Shown: positions 16,179 to 23,852 of the stretch, one piece after another
Numbering within the stretch: position 1 is the first letter of the stretch
Layout: each line of letters opens with the position of its first letter
NCBI GenBank assembly: GCA_903824155.1
Contig: CAIJVL010000004.1
Location: forward strand, 1 to 38,377
Reading direction: 5' to 3'
DNA length: 38,377 bases
From: Candidatus Adlerbacteria bacterium
GTDB lineage: Bacteria > Patescibacteriota > Minisyncoccia > Phycocordibacterales > SBAW01
The notes under the pieces: generated by a model
The model's database searches: none
The model's input: only the letters and a program-made list of their open reading frames with translations
What the model was told of the DNA's origin: nothing
Position numbers and translations under genes: made by a program

Positions 16179-16454
16179 ATGCTCATCGCCCAGGTGGTTT
16201 GGGTACTATATCCAACGGTACGCAGACTTCGATTACTTTCGTCCTTTGAACTCAGGTTTGGTGTTGCCATTGTGTTCATGTTCACCTTGGTGATCGGCCC
16301 GATAGGAGGATTTCTTGCCAAGCAGGCATATCTCAAGAACCACGCGATGGTCGTTACGCACAACAAGCCTTCTCGTGATATTGAGTTGCGCAAAACCGCC
16401 CGGCTCGACCAACTATTCAACATGCCGGCGACAGTCCATAGGCCTGTCCGCTAA
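16179..16454 (+). CDS. Small membrane protein with canonical expression signals, 91 aa
   Basis: 91 residues from the ATG at 16179, which is 8 nt after AAGGGAGA; an upstream TTG at 16143 is ignored because it would lie at the transcription start. A basic, amphipathic N-terminus (MLIAQVVWVLYPTVRRLRLL) precedes one clear transmembrane segment at about 26-46 (FGVAIVFMFTLVIGPIGGF) and a polar, basic tail ending PATVHRPVR. I do not recognise it. It is a self-contained transcription unit with a consensus promoter, a Shine-Dalgarno sequence and a strong terminator, unlike its leaderless neighbours. This suggests strong or regulated expression. Confidence 0.65.
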   Translation: MLIAQVVWVLYPTVRRLRLLSSFELRFGVAIVFMFTLVIGPIGGFLAKQAYLKNHAMVVTHNKPSRDIELRKTARLDQLFNMPATVHRPVR

Positions 16455-16460
16455 CAACAC

Positions 16461-16497
16461 AACCCCCGAGCGCATACGCTCGGGGGTTTATTTTTTA
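16461..16497 (+). terminator. Strong intrinsic terminator
   Basis: A perfect 12-bp stem (AACCCCCGAGCG, 16461-16472; CGCTCGGGGGTT, 16477-16488) with loop CATA, followed by ATTTTTT. It ends the 91-aa gene. The convergent gmk gene stops at 16499, so it may also act weakly on that strand. Confidence 0.92.
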
Positions 16498-16498
16498 A

Positions 16499-17077
16499 TT
16501 ATTCGATGCCGGCCGCGTGTATGTGCGCCAGTGCGTCGGCCAAAATGTCCTCACGCTTTTTTTGCGCTTCAAGGTAAATAAACGGTACACCTAAGTTTTT
16601 GGCATCAATGTTCCAGCTGCGGCACTCTTGTATGCGCGCCTCGGCCTCTGCGGGTTTGTCGCCGCGCTCTTTAAAGCGGCTGCGCAATTCATTTTCGTCT
16701 TCTATATGTATGTACATCGAATGCAGGTTGGCGATTTTGCCGACCTCGTTTGCATACTCGTGCAATTTTTTGACCGCACTCAAGACCAACACCGGCATGT
16801 ACAATGCGTCCTTGCTCTCCAGTGCTTCATCAATATCAACTTTGCGCGTGCCGTAGTGGTTAACGTAGGCATTGGCAGTCCATAAAAACTCGCCGGCCGC
16901 TTGCATGCGGTCAAACTCCTCTTGCGACACATACTTGTATTCGCCGGGCTCGTCGCTGGGGCGCGCCGCGCGCGTAGTGTAGCTCACCAGCGGCTTTACG
17001 TTAGGCAGCGCCTTAAGAAGGTTGTGCATCAAAGTTGTTTTGCCAACACCCGATGGTCCTGTAAGTGAAAGTATCAT
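16499..17077 (-). CDS. gmk: Guanylate kinase
   Basis: 192 residues. The P-loop GPSGVGKT spans residues 7-14, the GMP-binding segment is SYTTRAARPSDEPGEYKYVS, and there is a family-typical FLWTANAYVNHYGTRK. It phosphorylates GMP to GDP in the cytoplasm. The length is close to the usual 190-210 residues. It starts 45 nt after the PfkB-like gene. TATATA at 17084-17089 ends 6 nt before the ATG, so it may have its own leaderless start in addition to readthrough. A 14-bp inverted repeat lies just upstream. Confidence 0.9.
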   Translation of the reverse strand: MILSLTGPSGVGKTTLMHNLLKALPNVKPLVSYTTRAARPSDEPGEYKYVSQEEFDRMQAAGEFLWTANAYVNHYGTRKVDIDEALESKDALYMPVLVLSAVKKLHEYANEVGKIANLHSMYIHIEDENELRSRFKERGDKPAEAEARIQECRSWNIDAKNLGVPFIYLEAQKKREDILADALAHIHAAGIE

Positions 17078-17089
17078 ATATAGTATATA

Positions 17090-17122
17090 AATTCCAAAAA
17101 TAATTTACTTATTTTTGGAATT
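17090..17122 (-). repeat. 14-bp perfect inverted repeat between pfkB-like gene and gmk
   Basis: Arms AATTCCAAAAATAA (17090-17103) and TTATTTTTGGAATT (17109-17122) with a 5-nt loop. It begins directly after the TGA of the PfkB-like gene and ends next to the gmk -10 box. It could be an AT-rich terminator, an mRNA 3'-end stabiliser or an operator. Confidence 0.7.
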
Positions 17123-18121
17123 TCACAACGATGTAATTTCCCAAGCTGCAGGTGGGTTTATAACATGCTGCTCTAACGTTGCGCGGTCCAGCAAGCCTTT
17201 TTGCGCGCCGATTTCCTGCAGGACTGCTGAGGCATTGGCCGAGCCCCAGCGCAGCGCTTCATCCAAGGGCTTCCCAAGCGCGAGCGCCGATGCGGTGCTC
17301 GAGGCAAGTGCGTCGCCGGCGCCGGTGATCTCAAACGGCGGCCGAGGGTCGGGGTAGCGCGGCACGTGCAGCATTTTGCCCGCCTCATCTACCGCGTATG
17401 AGCCGCGCTTGTCATCGGTTATCACCACAATTTTTGGCCCAAGCGCTTTAAGAGAGGTGAGTAGCTCTTGTATGTCGCTACCGACTGGCTTTTCTAAAAT
17501 CCTTTCGGCCTCTTCTTTATTGCAAACAAAAAAATCGGTGCGCTCGTATATGGGCCTCAGCGCCGCAACACCCAGCTTCATCTGGAATGTCCCGGGCTGG
17601 AAGGCAAGTTTGGACTCGGGATATTTTTTGAGCCACTCGATCATTGCCTCGTGGTACGGGAGGGAATTGGCAGCGAGCGATGAAAGGTATATCCACTTTG
17701 GCGCCGCCGGCAACTCGGGCACGGTGTATGAAAACTCTTCGTGCTTTACCAAAATGGTGCGGTTGTCTAGGTACCACAACACGTAGTGGTAGTTGGTGTG
17801 TTTGCCGGGTTCGGTAACCATGTAGTCGGTCAGCACTTTTTCCTGCTTTAAAACTGCCAGGCATTCGGGACCGTACTGGTCGTCGCCCACATAGGCGCGC
17901 AGCGCCGAGGCAAGCCCCAGACGCGCGGCTGCAACGGCGGCGTTAGAGGCATTGCCCACGGCAGCACACACGGTCGCGCTTTCGTAGGGGATCTTGTCGC
18001 CCCAGCGCATGCAAATCGTGCAGTCCTCGTTGTTTATCTGGCAGTGCACCTCGGCGTCTTTGAGTCTTATAAAGGGTTCGGTAACAATATCGCCAATGGC
18101 GAAAAAATCAATATGGTCCAT
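17123..18121 (-). CDS. PfkB-family carbohydrate kinase
   Basis: 332 residues, ribokinase fold. The first signature is GNASNAAVAAARLGL near residue 56. The second is FEITGAGDALASSTASALALG, with the catalytic Asp270 in GAGD. An N-terminal insertion with two Cys (CQINNEDCTICMRWGDK) is unusual for ribokinases. The substrate cannot be read from the sequence; sugars, sugar phosphates or nucleosides are all possible in this family. Given the aldolase, GAPDH and transketolase nearby, a role in supplying phosphorylated sugars is a reasonable inference. TATAAT (18128-18133) ends 6 nt before the ATG, so transcription can start here. Confidence 0.88.
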   Translation of the reverse strand: MDHIDFFAIGDIVTEPFIRLKDAEVHCQINNEDCTICMRWGDKIPYESATVCAAVGNASNAAVAAARLGLASALRAYVGDDQYGPECLAVLKQEKVLTDYMVTEPGKHTNYHYVLWYLDNRTILVKHEEFSYTVPELPAAPKWIYLSSLAANSLPYHEAMIEWLKKYPESKLAFQPGTFQMKLGVAALRPIYERTDFFVCNKEEAERILEKPVGSDIQELLTSLKALGPKIVVITDDKRGSYAVDEAGKMLHVPRYPDPRPPFEITGAGDALASSTASALALGKPLDEALRWGSANASAVLQEIGAQKGLLDRATLEQHVINPPAAWEITSL

Positions 18122-18127
18122 AGGCTA

Positions 18128-18133
18128 ATTATA
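18128..18133 (-). promoter_or_regulatory. TATAAT -10 box of the PfkB-like gene
   Basis: A perfect TATAAT on the minus strand, 6 nt before the ATG at 18121, within the 28-nt gap after the S74 gene. Confidence 0.6.
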
Positions 18134-18149
18134 CACGGCGGGCGTTGTT

Positions 18150-20735
18150 TTATGGAGTCGTCGAGGAAGCCGTAGTTGTAGCATCCGGTGCCACTACAGG
18201 TGTAATGGGGGGAGTGGTCGTCTCGGAAATCGTAGGAGGAGTTGGTGCGCTTAGCTGCACTAACGGCGTGCCGGAGAGAATATTTGAGAGCTGATCGCCG
18301 GTAATGCAGACTGGCGTGCCGCTGGAGTTTTTTACACACAGCTGATTGTTCGCCGTAATGCTGTCGGAAGCAAAGGAGTGCGCGAAGCTTTGTACGGTAG
18401 CGGTTAGTTTTTGCAATTCGGCTGATAGTGTCTGCACCGCCTCTACTAGCGGAGCAATGAGGCCGAGATAATTTAGTCCGAGCGTTCCATCCGGCGTCAG
18501 CGCCGTGGCGGATGTGGTTGATACCAAATTCGGAAATACCTGCTGTACCTGTTGAGCGATAAAGCCATATTGTTTAGTGCCGCCTTTGTCAGGATCTAAC
18601 CAGTTGTAGGTGACAGGGGTTAATTGATTAATAGCCGCCAGTGAACTTGAAGCATCTAATGTATTAATATTGGTCTTTAACCTTTTGTCTGAGCTTTGGG
18701 TCAGAGTTCCCGAGAGCTGTGCGTTGCCGCCGTCGAAGACAGCAAACACCGTGGTCGAGGCATTGTTGACGATATTGAATGCGAGAGTAGAGCTGGCAGT
18801 GTCAGGGCCCCAGACCGAGAGATTGGAATATGGAGTTGAGGTACCAATGCCGACATTGTCGTTGCCGAGGATAGAGAGGATCGGGCCGGTGGAGCTGGCA
18901 GTTGCAACGCTAAAAATATTGGCGGTGGTGTTGTAGGTGGAGCTTGCCGCAAGGAAGCTTCCCGAGCCGGTGACGCTCAGCGAACTCCCCACCGAAAGCC
19001 CGCCGGCAAACGAGCCGTCAACCGCCTGCAGATTATCGCGCACGCTGAGCGTCCCCGTCTCGAGCCCACCGAACTCGCCCTGCTGGATGTATGCGCCGCC
19101 GAGGTCAAAGACTTCGATCCCGTTGATGGTACCGTTTTCTGTGACATATGCGTACCGACCCTGCACTACGACACCTCGGTTGCCTGCATTCGTAAGCGAA
19201 TTTTTTGAGACACGTATAGGTGCCGTGGGGTTCGAAACGTCCCACGTTTCAAGGAAGGTAGTCGAGACTGTGTACGCATAGCGGCCTTGAGCATAGATGC
19301 CCCTGCCGCTCCCTTGCGGGGCAGTCAATGCTACTCGAGTCGGAGACGAGGGGTTGGAAACATCCCAAATCTCAAAAGAATTACTGTTCGTTAGATCATT
19401 CAAATACGCATAACGTCCTTGGACATAAATGCCCTGACCTGTCTGGCTTAGCGCGCTCTGAGATAGACGATATGCCGAAGCGGGATTTGAAACGTTCCAA
19501 ATCTCGAGAAGACTAGAGAAGCCCTCTGCTACGTACGCATACGGACCTTGCACGAAGACTCCCTCTGCAGTGCCACCCAGAGCAAGATTGCCAACACGCA
19601 CCGGTGCGCCGGGGTTAGACACATCAAAAATTTCAAGGTTAGAGGTCTGATCGGCCAAGTATGCGTATCTGCCCTGGACATACATACTGTAAATGGCGTT
19701 GATGACATTGCTCCGCGATATTCTCACCGGCGCAGCGGGATTTGAGACATCCCAAACCTCGAAGCCATTAGTTGCTGCAGCTACCGTTACGAATGCGTAG
19801 TGGCCTTGCACGTTTATGGCACGGCCGACCGCACCAAGAGTGCTTTGTGATACCAGAAGCGGAGCGGCCGGATTGGAGATATCCCAGATCTCAAAGCCAT
19901 TCGTGGTGTTATTTTCAACGACGTATAGATAGCGGCCTTGCAGGTACTGGCCCACTGCAGCGTTGGCAAGGGTGCTTTGGGAAATGCGGGTAGCCGTCGA
20001 CGTTCCCGCCATGACCGAGAGTTGCCCTATCGTGCTTGAGGCCGTACCACCGATAACGACCTGACCGGCATTGTTGATGCTGAAGAGTGTTGAAGTTGCC
20101 GACTGGGTCGATGAGCCTATGGCAAAAAGCATAGTGTTGGTGTCACCGTTGTTGGCATTGATAGAGAGTTTTGCAAACGGCGACGACGTGCCGAGCCCCA
20201 CATTGCCCGTGTTGTAGTAGATAGTGCCTCCGCTCGTCGTCCACTGACTGGTCACAATCCCCAAACTGCTCGTCCCCATCAGCGCATAGTTGCCGCTCCC
20301 GTCGCCGATCAAGAACTGACCATATGCAGGTGCGGTCGAAGTTCCGGTGCCTCCGTTGGCGATGTTCAGCACACCAGTCACGTCGCTCGAAAGATTAACA
20401 AGGGCACTCGTCACAACTCCCGCAACGGCTTTGAGAATACCGTTGAGGGTTCCTATCACGAGGCTGTTTGATACGACAACGTTCGTTGATGAGGCGGTGC
20501 TCGCAACTGATACGCTGCCGGCGAATGTCGAAGTGGCAGTGGTCGAGGTCGCCTGGAAGCTGGAGCTTATGGTACTTGGAATAACAACACAGGTCGGGTC
20601 AGTCGGCGGACAACTTGGATTTAGCGTTTGCCCGGGCTGATACTGCGTCGCTGAGGCGACGAGCGGGAACATGCTCAAAGCAACAAAAAGAATGAAGTAA
20701 CTGAGCGGCCGGGAATGAGAGAATCTAAATCCCAT
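18150..20735 (-). CDS. S74-chaperone surface protein with LVIVD beta-propeller
   Basis: 861 residues. The signal peptide is 1-29 (cleavage near VASA). A Cys-containing segment, LNPSCPPTDPTC (38-49), follows. Residues 60-250 are Ser/Thr-rich beta modules like those of the giant protein at the window start (LFAIGSSTQSATSTLFSI). Residues about 250-547 (DNA 19095-19988) hold seven repeats of the type VQGRYAYVx(n)FEIWDVSNPAAPVR, matching LVIVD repeats and predicting a complete seven-bladed propeller. Residues 560-680 return to fibre sequence. The S74 chaperone is at about 681-781, with the self-cleavage dyad Ser682 and Lys687 in SDKRLK. After it come NQLCVKNSSGTPVCITGDQL and a Thr/Pro-rich tail ending ASSTTP. 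I infer a trimeric secreted fibre that displays a propeller, perhaps for adhesion or carbohydrate or protein binding. Confidence 0.88.
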   Translation of the reverse strand: MGFRFSHSRPLSYFILFVALSMFPLVASATQYQPGQTLNPSCPPTDPTCVVIPSTISSSFQATSTTATSTFAGSVSVASTASSTNVVVSNSLVIGTLNGILKAVAGVVTSALVNLSSDVTGVLNIANGGTGTSTAPAYGQFLIGDGSGNYALMGTSSLGIVTSQWTTSGGTIYYNTGNVGLGTSSPFAKLSINANNGDTNTMLFAIGSSTQSATSTLFSINNAGQVVIGGTASSTIGQLSVMAGTSTATRISQSTLANAAVGQYLQGRYLYVVENNTTNGFEIWDISNPAAPLLVSQSTLGAVGRAINVQGHYAFVTVAAATNGFEVWDVSNPAAPVRISRSNVINAIYSMYVQGRYAYLADQTSNLEIFDVSNPGAPVRVGNLALGGTAEGVFVQGPYAYVAEGFSSLLEIWNVSNPASAYRLSQSALSQTGQGIYVQGRYAYLNDLTNSNSFEIWDVSNPSSPTRVALTAPQGSGRGIYAQGRYAYTVSTTFLETWDVSNPTAPIRVSKNSLTNAGNRGVVVQGRYAYVTENGTINGIEVFDLGGAYIQQGEFGGLETGTLSVRDNLQAVDGSFAGGLSVGSSLSVTGSGSFLAASSTYNTTANIFSVATASSTGPILSILGNDNVGIGTSTPYSNLSVWGPDTASSTLAFNIVNNASTTVFAVFDGGNAQLSGTLTQSSDKRLKTNINTLDASSSLAAINQLTPVTYNWLDPDKGGTKQYGFIAQQVQQVFPNLVSTTSATALTPDGTLGLNYLGLIAPLVEAVQTLSAELQKLTATVQSFAHSFASDSITANNQLCVKNSSGTPVCITGDQLSNILSGTPLVQLSAPTPPTISETTTPPITPVVAPDATTTASSTTP

Positions 20736-20742
20736 ACCGTAT

Positions 20743-20748
20743 AGAATA
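20743..20748 (-). promoter_or_regulatory. Probable -10 box (TATTCT) of the S74/propeller gene
   Basis: TATTCT on the minus strand ends 7 nt before the ATG at 20735. No Shine-Dalgarno sequence is present in the 57-nt gap to the next gene. Confidence 0.4.
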
Positions 20749-20792
20749 ACATCGATAATTGCTTGATGTGGAGGTGTGTGGAGAGGTCATAG

Positions 20793-21872
20793 TCAGAAAA
20801 GGTGCGTGAAGAAACTCATGATCTTTTGCCACCAGCACGTGAGCCAGCTGCAGGACGGGGTAGTTTGCGTATACGTAGAAGGAGCGCTGGCCGCCTGTGC
20901 TTTAGCGGCATATAGGGCGACCGCTAAGGTCTGCGTTGCAATTGCTTGCTTGCCATACTGCGCCGACACAGCCACGGTGTAGGTGCCTACCGGCAAACCA
21001 GTCGTGGGGATGCTGGCGACAAATGAGGGCATGCTGGTTGGGGTAAGTGTTGAGGATGCCGAGTACAGAGTTGCGCCGGATGATGCATAGAGGCGGTAGA
21101 CAACAGTGATGTTTTGGGTGCGCTTGGTGTTGCTAAAATTGACATTGACCGCAAGTGGAGTGCCTGCCACTGCCGACGGTGCGGTGTAAATGCTCAACGT
21201 AATATTGGGGGTGAGATGCGCAGGCTGCGAAGGGTTACTACTGGGAGGAATGGTCGGCTCGGTCTTTGGCGGCGGAGTTGTAGGCACTAAAGACTTGGGC
21301 GGAGTTGCATTTGATGATGAGCTCGATGAAGTGGTGGACACAGCATTCGAACTTGAAGCGCCGGAGCCGTTTTGATAGCCAACCGATTGCGAACCGCTGA
21401 TGACGCCTCCGCCGCCGGTGTTGGTTACCGTGGGCGTTACCGTTGAGTTTCGCCACGCGGTAGTGACGTTGCAGTATGTGCAGTCAAAGGTCATCGTACC
21501 AAAGAGTGACTGTGGCGTGGTTTGCCCGTGAAAGAGCCCATTGCTGTCGATCGTGATGCCCGCAAAGTTGATCCAGCCGGTATTTGCGCCCCACGCATAG
21601 CCACCAAGAGTGCCGGCGCTGTTGGTGACACCGCCTAGTGCAGGAGAGAGGTTGATCCAGCCAAAGCCGGCCGACCAGAGGTAACCGGTGAGCGCAGTGT
21701 CCGTGACCGTGACGTTGCCTCCTGTTGCGTACCAGTTCACGTAGCCGCCGTTGTCATCCCAGGCATAGTGATTGGTCGCGTCGATGGTGCCGGTTGAAGC
21801 AAAAGCAGGCTGCCAAGCCATTACAAGAAAGAGCCCAACGAAGAGCCAAAGTATTGGGAATTTCCGTTTCAT
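20793..21872 (-). CDS. Exported repeat and Ig-like domain protein
   Basis: 359 residues. Signal peptide 1-25 (cleavage near AFA). The N-terminal domain (27-115) has three related segments: YAWDDNGGYVNWY, GYLWSAGFGWINL and GYAWGANTGWINF. This Trp-rich repeat is recurrent in exported CPR proteins but has no assigned function that I can name. A Ser-rich then Pro-rich linker (about 150-220) leads to a beta-sandwich Ig-like domain (about 225-315, closing with LPVGTYTVAVSAQYG). The C-terminus, CSWLTCWWQKIMSFFTHLF, is short, aromatic and hydrophobic and could insert in or associate with a membrane. The gene precedes the S74/propeller gene on the same strand, so the two may act together at the surface. 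Confidence 0.75.
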   Translation of the reverse strand: MKRKFPILWLFVGLFLVMAWQPAFASTGTIDATNHYAWDDNGGYVNWYATGGNVTVTDTALTGYLWSAGFGWINLSPALGGVTNSAGTLGGYAWGANTGWINFAGITIDSNGLFHGQTTPQSLFGTMTFDCTYCNVTTAWRNSTVTPTVTNTGGGGVISGSQSVGYQNGSGASSSNAVSTTSSSSSSNATPPKSLVPTTPPPKTEPTIPPSSNPSQPAHLTPNITLSIYTAPSAVAGTPLAVNVNFSNTKRTQNITVVYRLYASSGATLYSASSTLTPTSMPSFVASIPTTGLPVGTYTVAVSAQYGKQAIATQTLAVALYAAKAQAASAPSTYTQTTPSCSWLTCWWQKIMSFFTHLF

Positions 21873-21884
21873 AGTCTTAAAAAG

Positions 21885-21890
21885 AGTGTA
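21885..21890 (-). promoter_or_regulatory. -10 box (TACACT) of the exported Ig-like gene
   Basis: TACACT on the minus strand ends 12 nt before the ATG at 21872, giving a leader of about 5-6 nt. It forms a divergent promoter pair with the aldolase gene. Confidence 0.4.
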
Positions 21891-21943
21891 TCACAAGAGG
21901 AATCCACTCTGCGTTTGGAATGGGGGATACGCTGATATAGATA

Positions 21944-21949
21944 TATAAT
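21944..21949 (+). promoter_or_regulatory. TATAAT -10 box of aldolase, leaderless
   Basis: A perfect TATAAT in an AT-rich run ends exactly 6 nt before the aldolase ATG at 21956. No -35 consensus or Shine-Dalgarno sequence is seen. Confidence 0.65.
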
Positions 21950-21955
21950 AGAATC

Positions 21956-22807
21956 ATGCAAACATTACGGGAAGCGATTTTGGAGGCAAAGGCGGGTGGG
22001 TATGCTATCGGGCATTTTAATTTTTCGGACTCTAACCAGCTGCATGCCATTGCGCTTGCGGCAAAAGAAACGGGCTTGGCCGTAATTGCGGGCTTAAGTG
22101 AAGGCGAGCGCGAGTACTTTCCTATTTCCCACGCGCGCGCTTTGATAGACGTGTACAACAAGAACGGCGTGCAGATGTACCTTAACGCCGACCATACCTA
22201 TAGCGTAGAGAAAGTGCAAAAGGCGATAGACGCCGGCGTCGATTCGGTCGTCGTAGACGGCGCCAAACTTCCCTTCGATGAAAATGTCGCGCTGGTCAAG
22301 GCATGCGTTGCCTATGCACGCGCCTCCGGCCGCGACGTCGTGATGGAGGGCGAACTTGGCTACATCGGCCAATCATCCAAATTGCTTGAGTCTTTGCCCG
22401 AAGGCGTGACCGAAGCCAACCTCACTACCGCAGAAGATTCGGTAAAGCTGGTAACGGGCGCCGGTCTCGATTGTTTTGCGCCGGCGGTGGGCAACATACA
22501 CGGCATGCTGGTAAACGCGCCCGAACCGAAATTGCATCCCGAACGCGTTAAAGAAATAGCCGACGCCACGGGCCTGCCGCTTGTGCTTCATGGCGCATCG
22601 GGCAATACCGAGGCGGACATTGTGGCTTGCATCAAAGCGGGCATTGCGGTCGTGCACATCAACACCGAGCTGCGCGTCTTGTACCGCGACTCGCTCCGCA
22701 AATCTTTGCAAGGCGACGAGACCACCCCGTACAAGTTTTTGACGCCGGCAGTCGAGGCGATGCAGGCCTATTTGGCCGGCAAAATGAAGGTATTTGCAGG
22801 AAAATAA
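21956..22807 (+). CDS. fba: Class II fructose-bisphosphate aldolase
   Basis: 283 residues, zinc-dependent TIM barrel. Asp79 and His80 lie in YLNADHTYSVEKVQKAIDAG. The acidic strand is VVMEGELGYIG (131-138). The remaining zinc ligands are His182 in VGNIHG and His212 in VLHGASG. The phosphate-binding segment is VVHINTELR near 235. It cleaves fructose-1,6-bisphosphate, or a closely related ketose bisphosphate, to dihydroxyacetone phosphate and an aldehyde, feeding GAPDH. Tagatose-bisphosphate aldolase is the main alternative in this family. It stands alone, with its own -10 box upstream and a bidirectional terminator at its stop codon. Confidence 0.93.
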   Translation: MQTLREAILEAKAGGYAIGHFNFSDSNQLHAIALAAKETGLAVIAGLSEGEREYFPISHARALIDVYNKNGVQMYLNADHTYSVEKVQKAIDAGVDSVVVDGAKLPFDENVALVKACVAYARASGRDVVMEGELGYIGQSSKLLESLPEGVTEANLTTAEDSVKLVTGAGLDCFAPAVGNIHGMLVNAPEPKLHPERVKEIADATGLPLVLHGASGNTEADIVACIKAGIAVVHINTELRVLYRDSLRKSLQGDETTPYKFLTPAVEAMQAYLAGKMKVFAGK

Positions 22808-22829
22808 AAGGGAATCAACTTCCCTTTTT
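22806..22829. terminator. Symmetric bidirectional terminator
   Basis: A perfect 9-bp stem, AAAAGGGAA (22806-22814) and TTCCCTTTT (22820-22828), with a 5-nt loop. The aldolase stop (22805-22807) and the stop of the convergent gene (22828-22830) overlap its two ends. T-runs lie on the 3' side in both directions. Confidence 0.8.
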
Positions 22830-23562
22830 AGGCCGCGCGCGCGAGCAACGTCTTACCGCAGGCACAGGCGCCTTTACCTTCAAGAGCAAATGGCAGCGCA
22901 AAGTCTTTGAGCGTAAATAAAAGCGAGCCGGTCGTTGATATTGCAGGCGCTGAGTGGTCATCATTCCAAATAAAAAGGTCGGAGTGGTGGTACTGGCCGC
23001 TTTGTGCGGCTACTATGGTATCGCACTGCACTAACAGCGGCACGCCGGGGGCCAGGTGGACTTCTTCGGCTATTTCCAATTTTTTATTTTTGAGGAGTGG
23101 TGGCGTATCCCAGCGTACGGCATCGCCTGCGTGCACCACTATCCAATATGGCGGCAGCTCGATCTGTCCGGCATGCAGATATTCGGTGATGGCGGCAGCT
23201 TCGGCGGCCTCGGCTACTATGGCGTTTGCTGATGCAAAGCGTACAGCTGCTTTGTCGAGCGGATAGTTCTGCGGCTCAATGATGCAAATCGGCGCTTCGG
23301 CGCCGCGTACGGCGAAATATATGAATGGCTCAAGCTGCCAAAACACCGGCATCTGTAAAATAACAGTCTCGGGAGCAAATCGTTTTATATGCTCCTGCGC
23401 GCTTACCCAGCGCCATTCACTCGCCAATGGCAGTGCACGCAAGTTCGGGTCGATGGGGTTAAAGGCGCTTGGCACTATATGGCAATGCCAGTCTTTTATC
23501 TTATGTTGCAGAGGGTCAAGTATCGGAAACAACCGCAGTGCCAATGAGTCCGTTTGAGACAT
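22828..23562 (-). CDS. Unknown protein, 244 aa
   Basis: 244 residues, no signal peptide or membrane segment. Visible features are KDWHCHIVPSAFNPIDPNL near the start, a central alpha/beta stretch (ILQMPVFWQLEPFIYFAVRG, IEPQNYPLDKAAVRFASANAIVAEA), PYWIVVHAGDAVRW, and a C-terminal CACGKTLL. The central part faintly recalls adenylate-forming enzymes, and a PaaK/CapK-like enzyme lies two genes upstream, but I cannot assign a family. TATAAT (23569-23574) ends 6 nt before the ATG, so it has its own promoter. Convergent with aldolase. Confidence 0.65.
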   Translation of the reverse strand: MSQTDSLALRLFPILDPLQHKIKDWHCHIVPSAFNPIDPNLRALPLASEWRWVSAQEHIKRFAPETVILQMPVFWQLEPFIYFAVRGAEAPICIIEPQNYPLDKAAVRFASANAIVAEAAEAAAITEYLHAGQIELPPYWIVVHAGDAVRWDTPPLLKNKKLEIAEEVHLAPGVPLLVQCDTIVAAQSGQYHHSDLFIWNDDHSAPAISTTGSLLFTLKDFALPFALEGKGACACGKTLLARAA

Positions 23563-23568
23563 CGGACT

Positions 23569-23574
23569 ATTATA
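23569..23574 (-). promoter_or_regulatory. TATAAT -10 box of the 244-aa gene
   Basis: A perfect TATAAT on the minus strand, 6 nt before the ATG at 23562. Confidence 0.6.
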
Positions 23575-23609
23575 GGGCGCCGGGGCGACTACGCAATGTT
23601 AGGGCACTG

Positions 23610-23846
23610 TTAGAAAAAGCCGCCGCACGAAACAAAGTACACATCTTTGTCGGCGTCTTTACTTGGGAGGCTGCACGAAGCGTCGGCAAGGGCCGGAGAG
23701 CCGCTTTTTGCATGAGAGATTCCCAACTTTTGCCAAAGGCTGTTTTTACCGGTTGCGGTGACAAGCATAAGGGCGAGCATGCCGAGCACAAAGCCGGCTG
23801 CCAAGAGGAGGGTAAAACGAGCCGCGCGTACCAAGGAAGTATCCAT
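23610..23846 (-). CDS. Small membrane-anchored protein, 78 aa
   Basis: 78 residues from the ATG at 23846. The frame is open further upstream, but TATACT (23853-23858) ends 6 nt before this ATG and the sequence then begins MDTSLVRAARF, a normal anchor start. One transmembrane segment at about 11-31 (FTLLLAAGFVLGMLALMLV) precedes an extracytoplasmic tail with two Cys (ASCSLPSKDADKDVYFVSCGGFF) that could form a disulfide. The family is not recognised. It lies between the adenylate-forming enzyme and the 244-aa gene, on the same strand. Confidence 0.6.
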   Translation of the reverse strand: MDTSLVRAARFTLLLAAGFVLGMLALMLVTATGKNSLWQKLGISHAKSGSPALADASCSLPSKDADKDVYFVSCGGFF

Positions 23847-23852
23847 GTACAT

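Noticed and set aside
8871..17125. Alternative genetic code with UGA read as glycine (code 25, used by some CPR lineages)
   Set aside because: TGA ends several genes at sensible places (8871-8873, 14922-14924, 16112-16114, 17123-17125), and no gene needs readthrough of an internal TGA.
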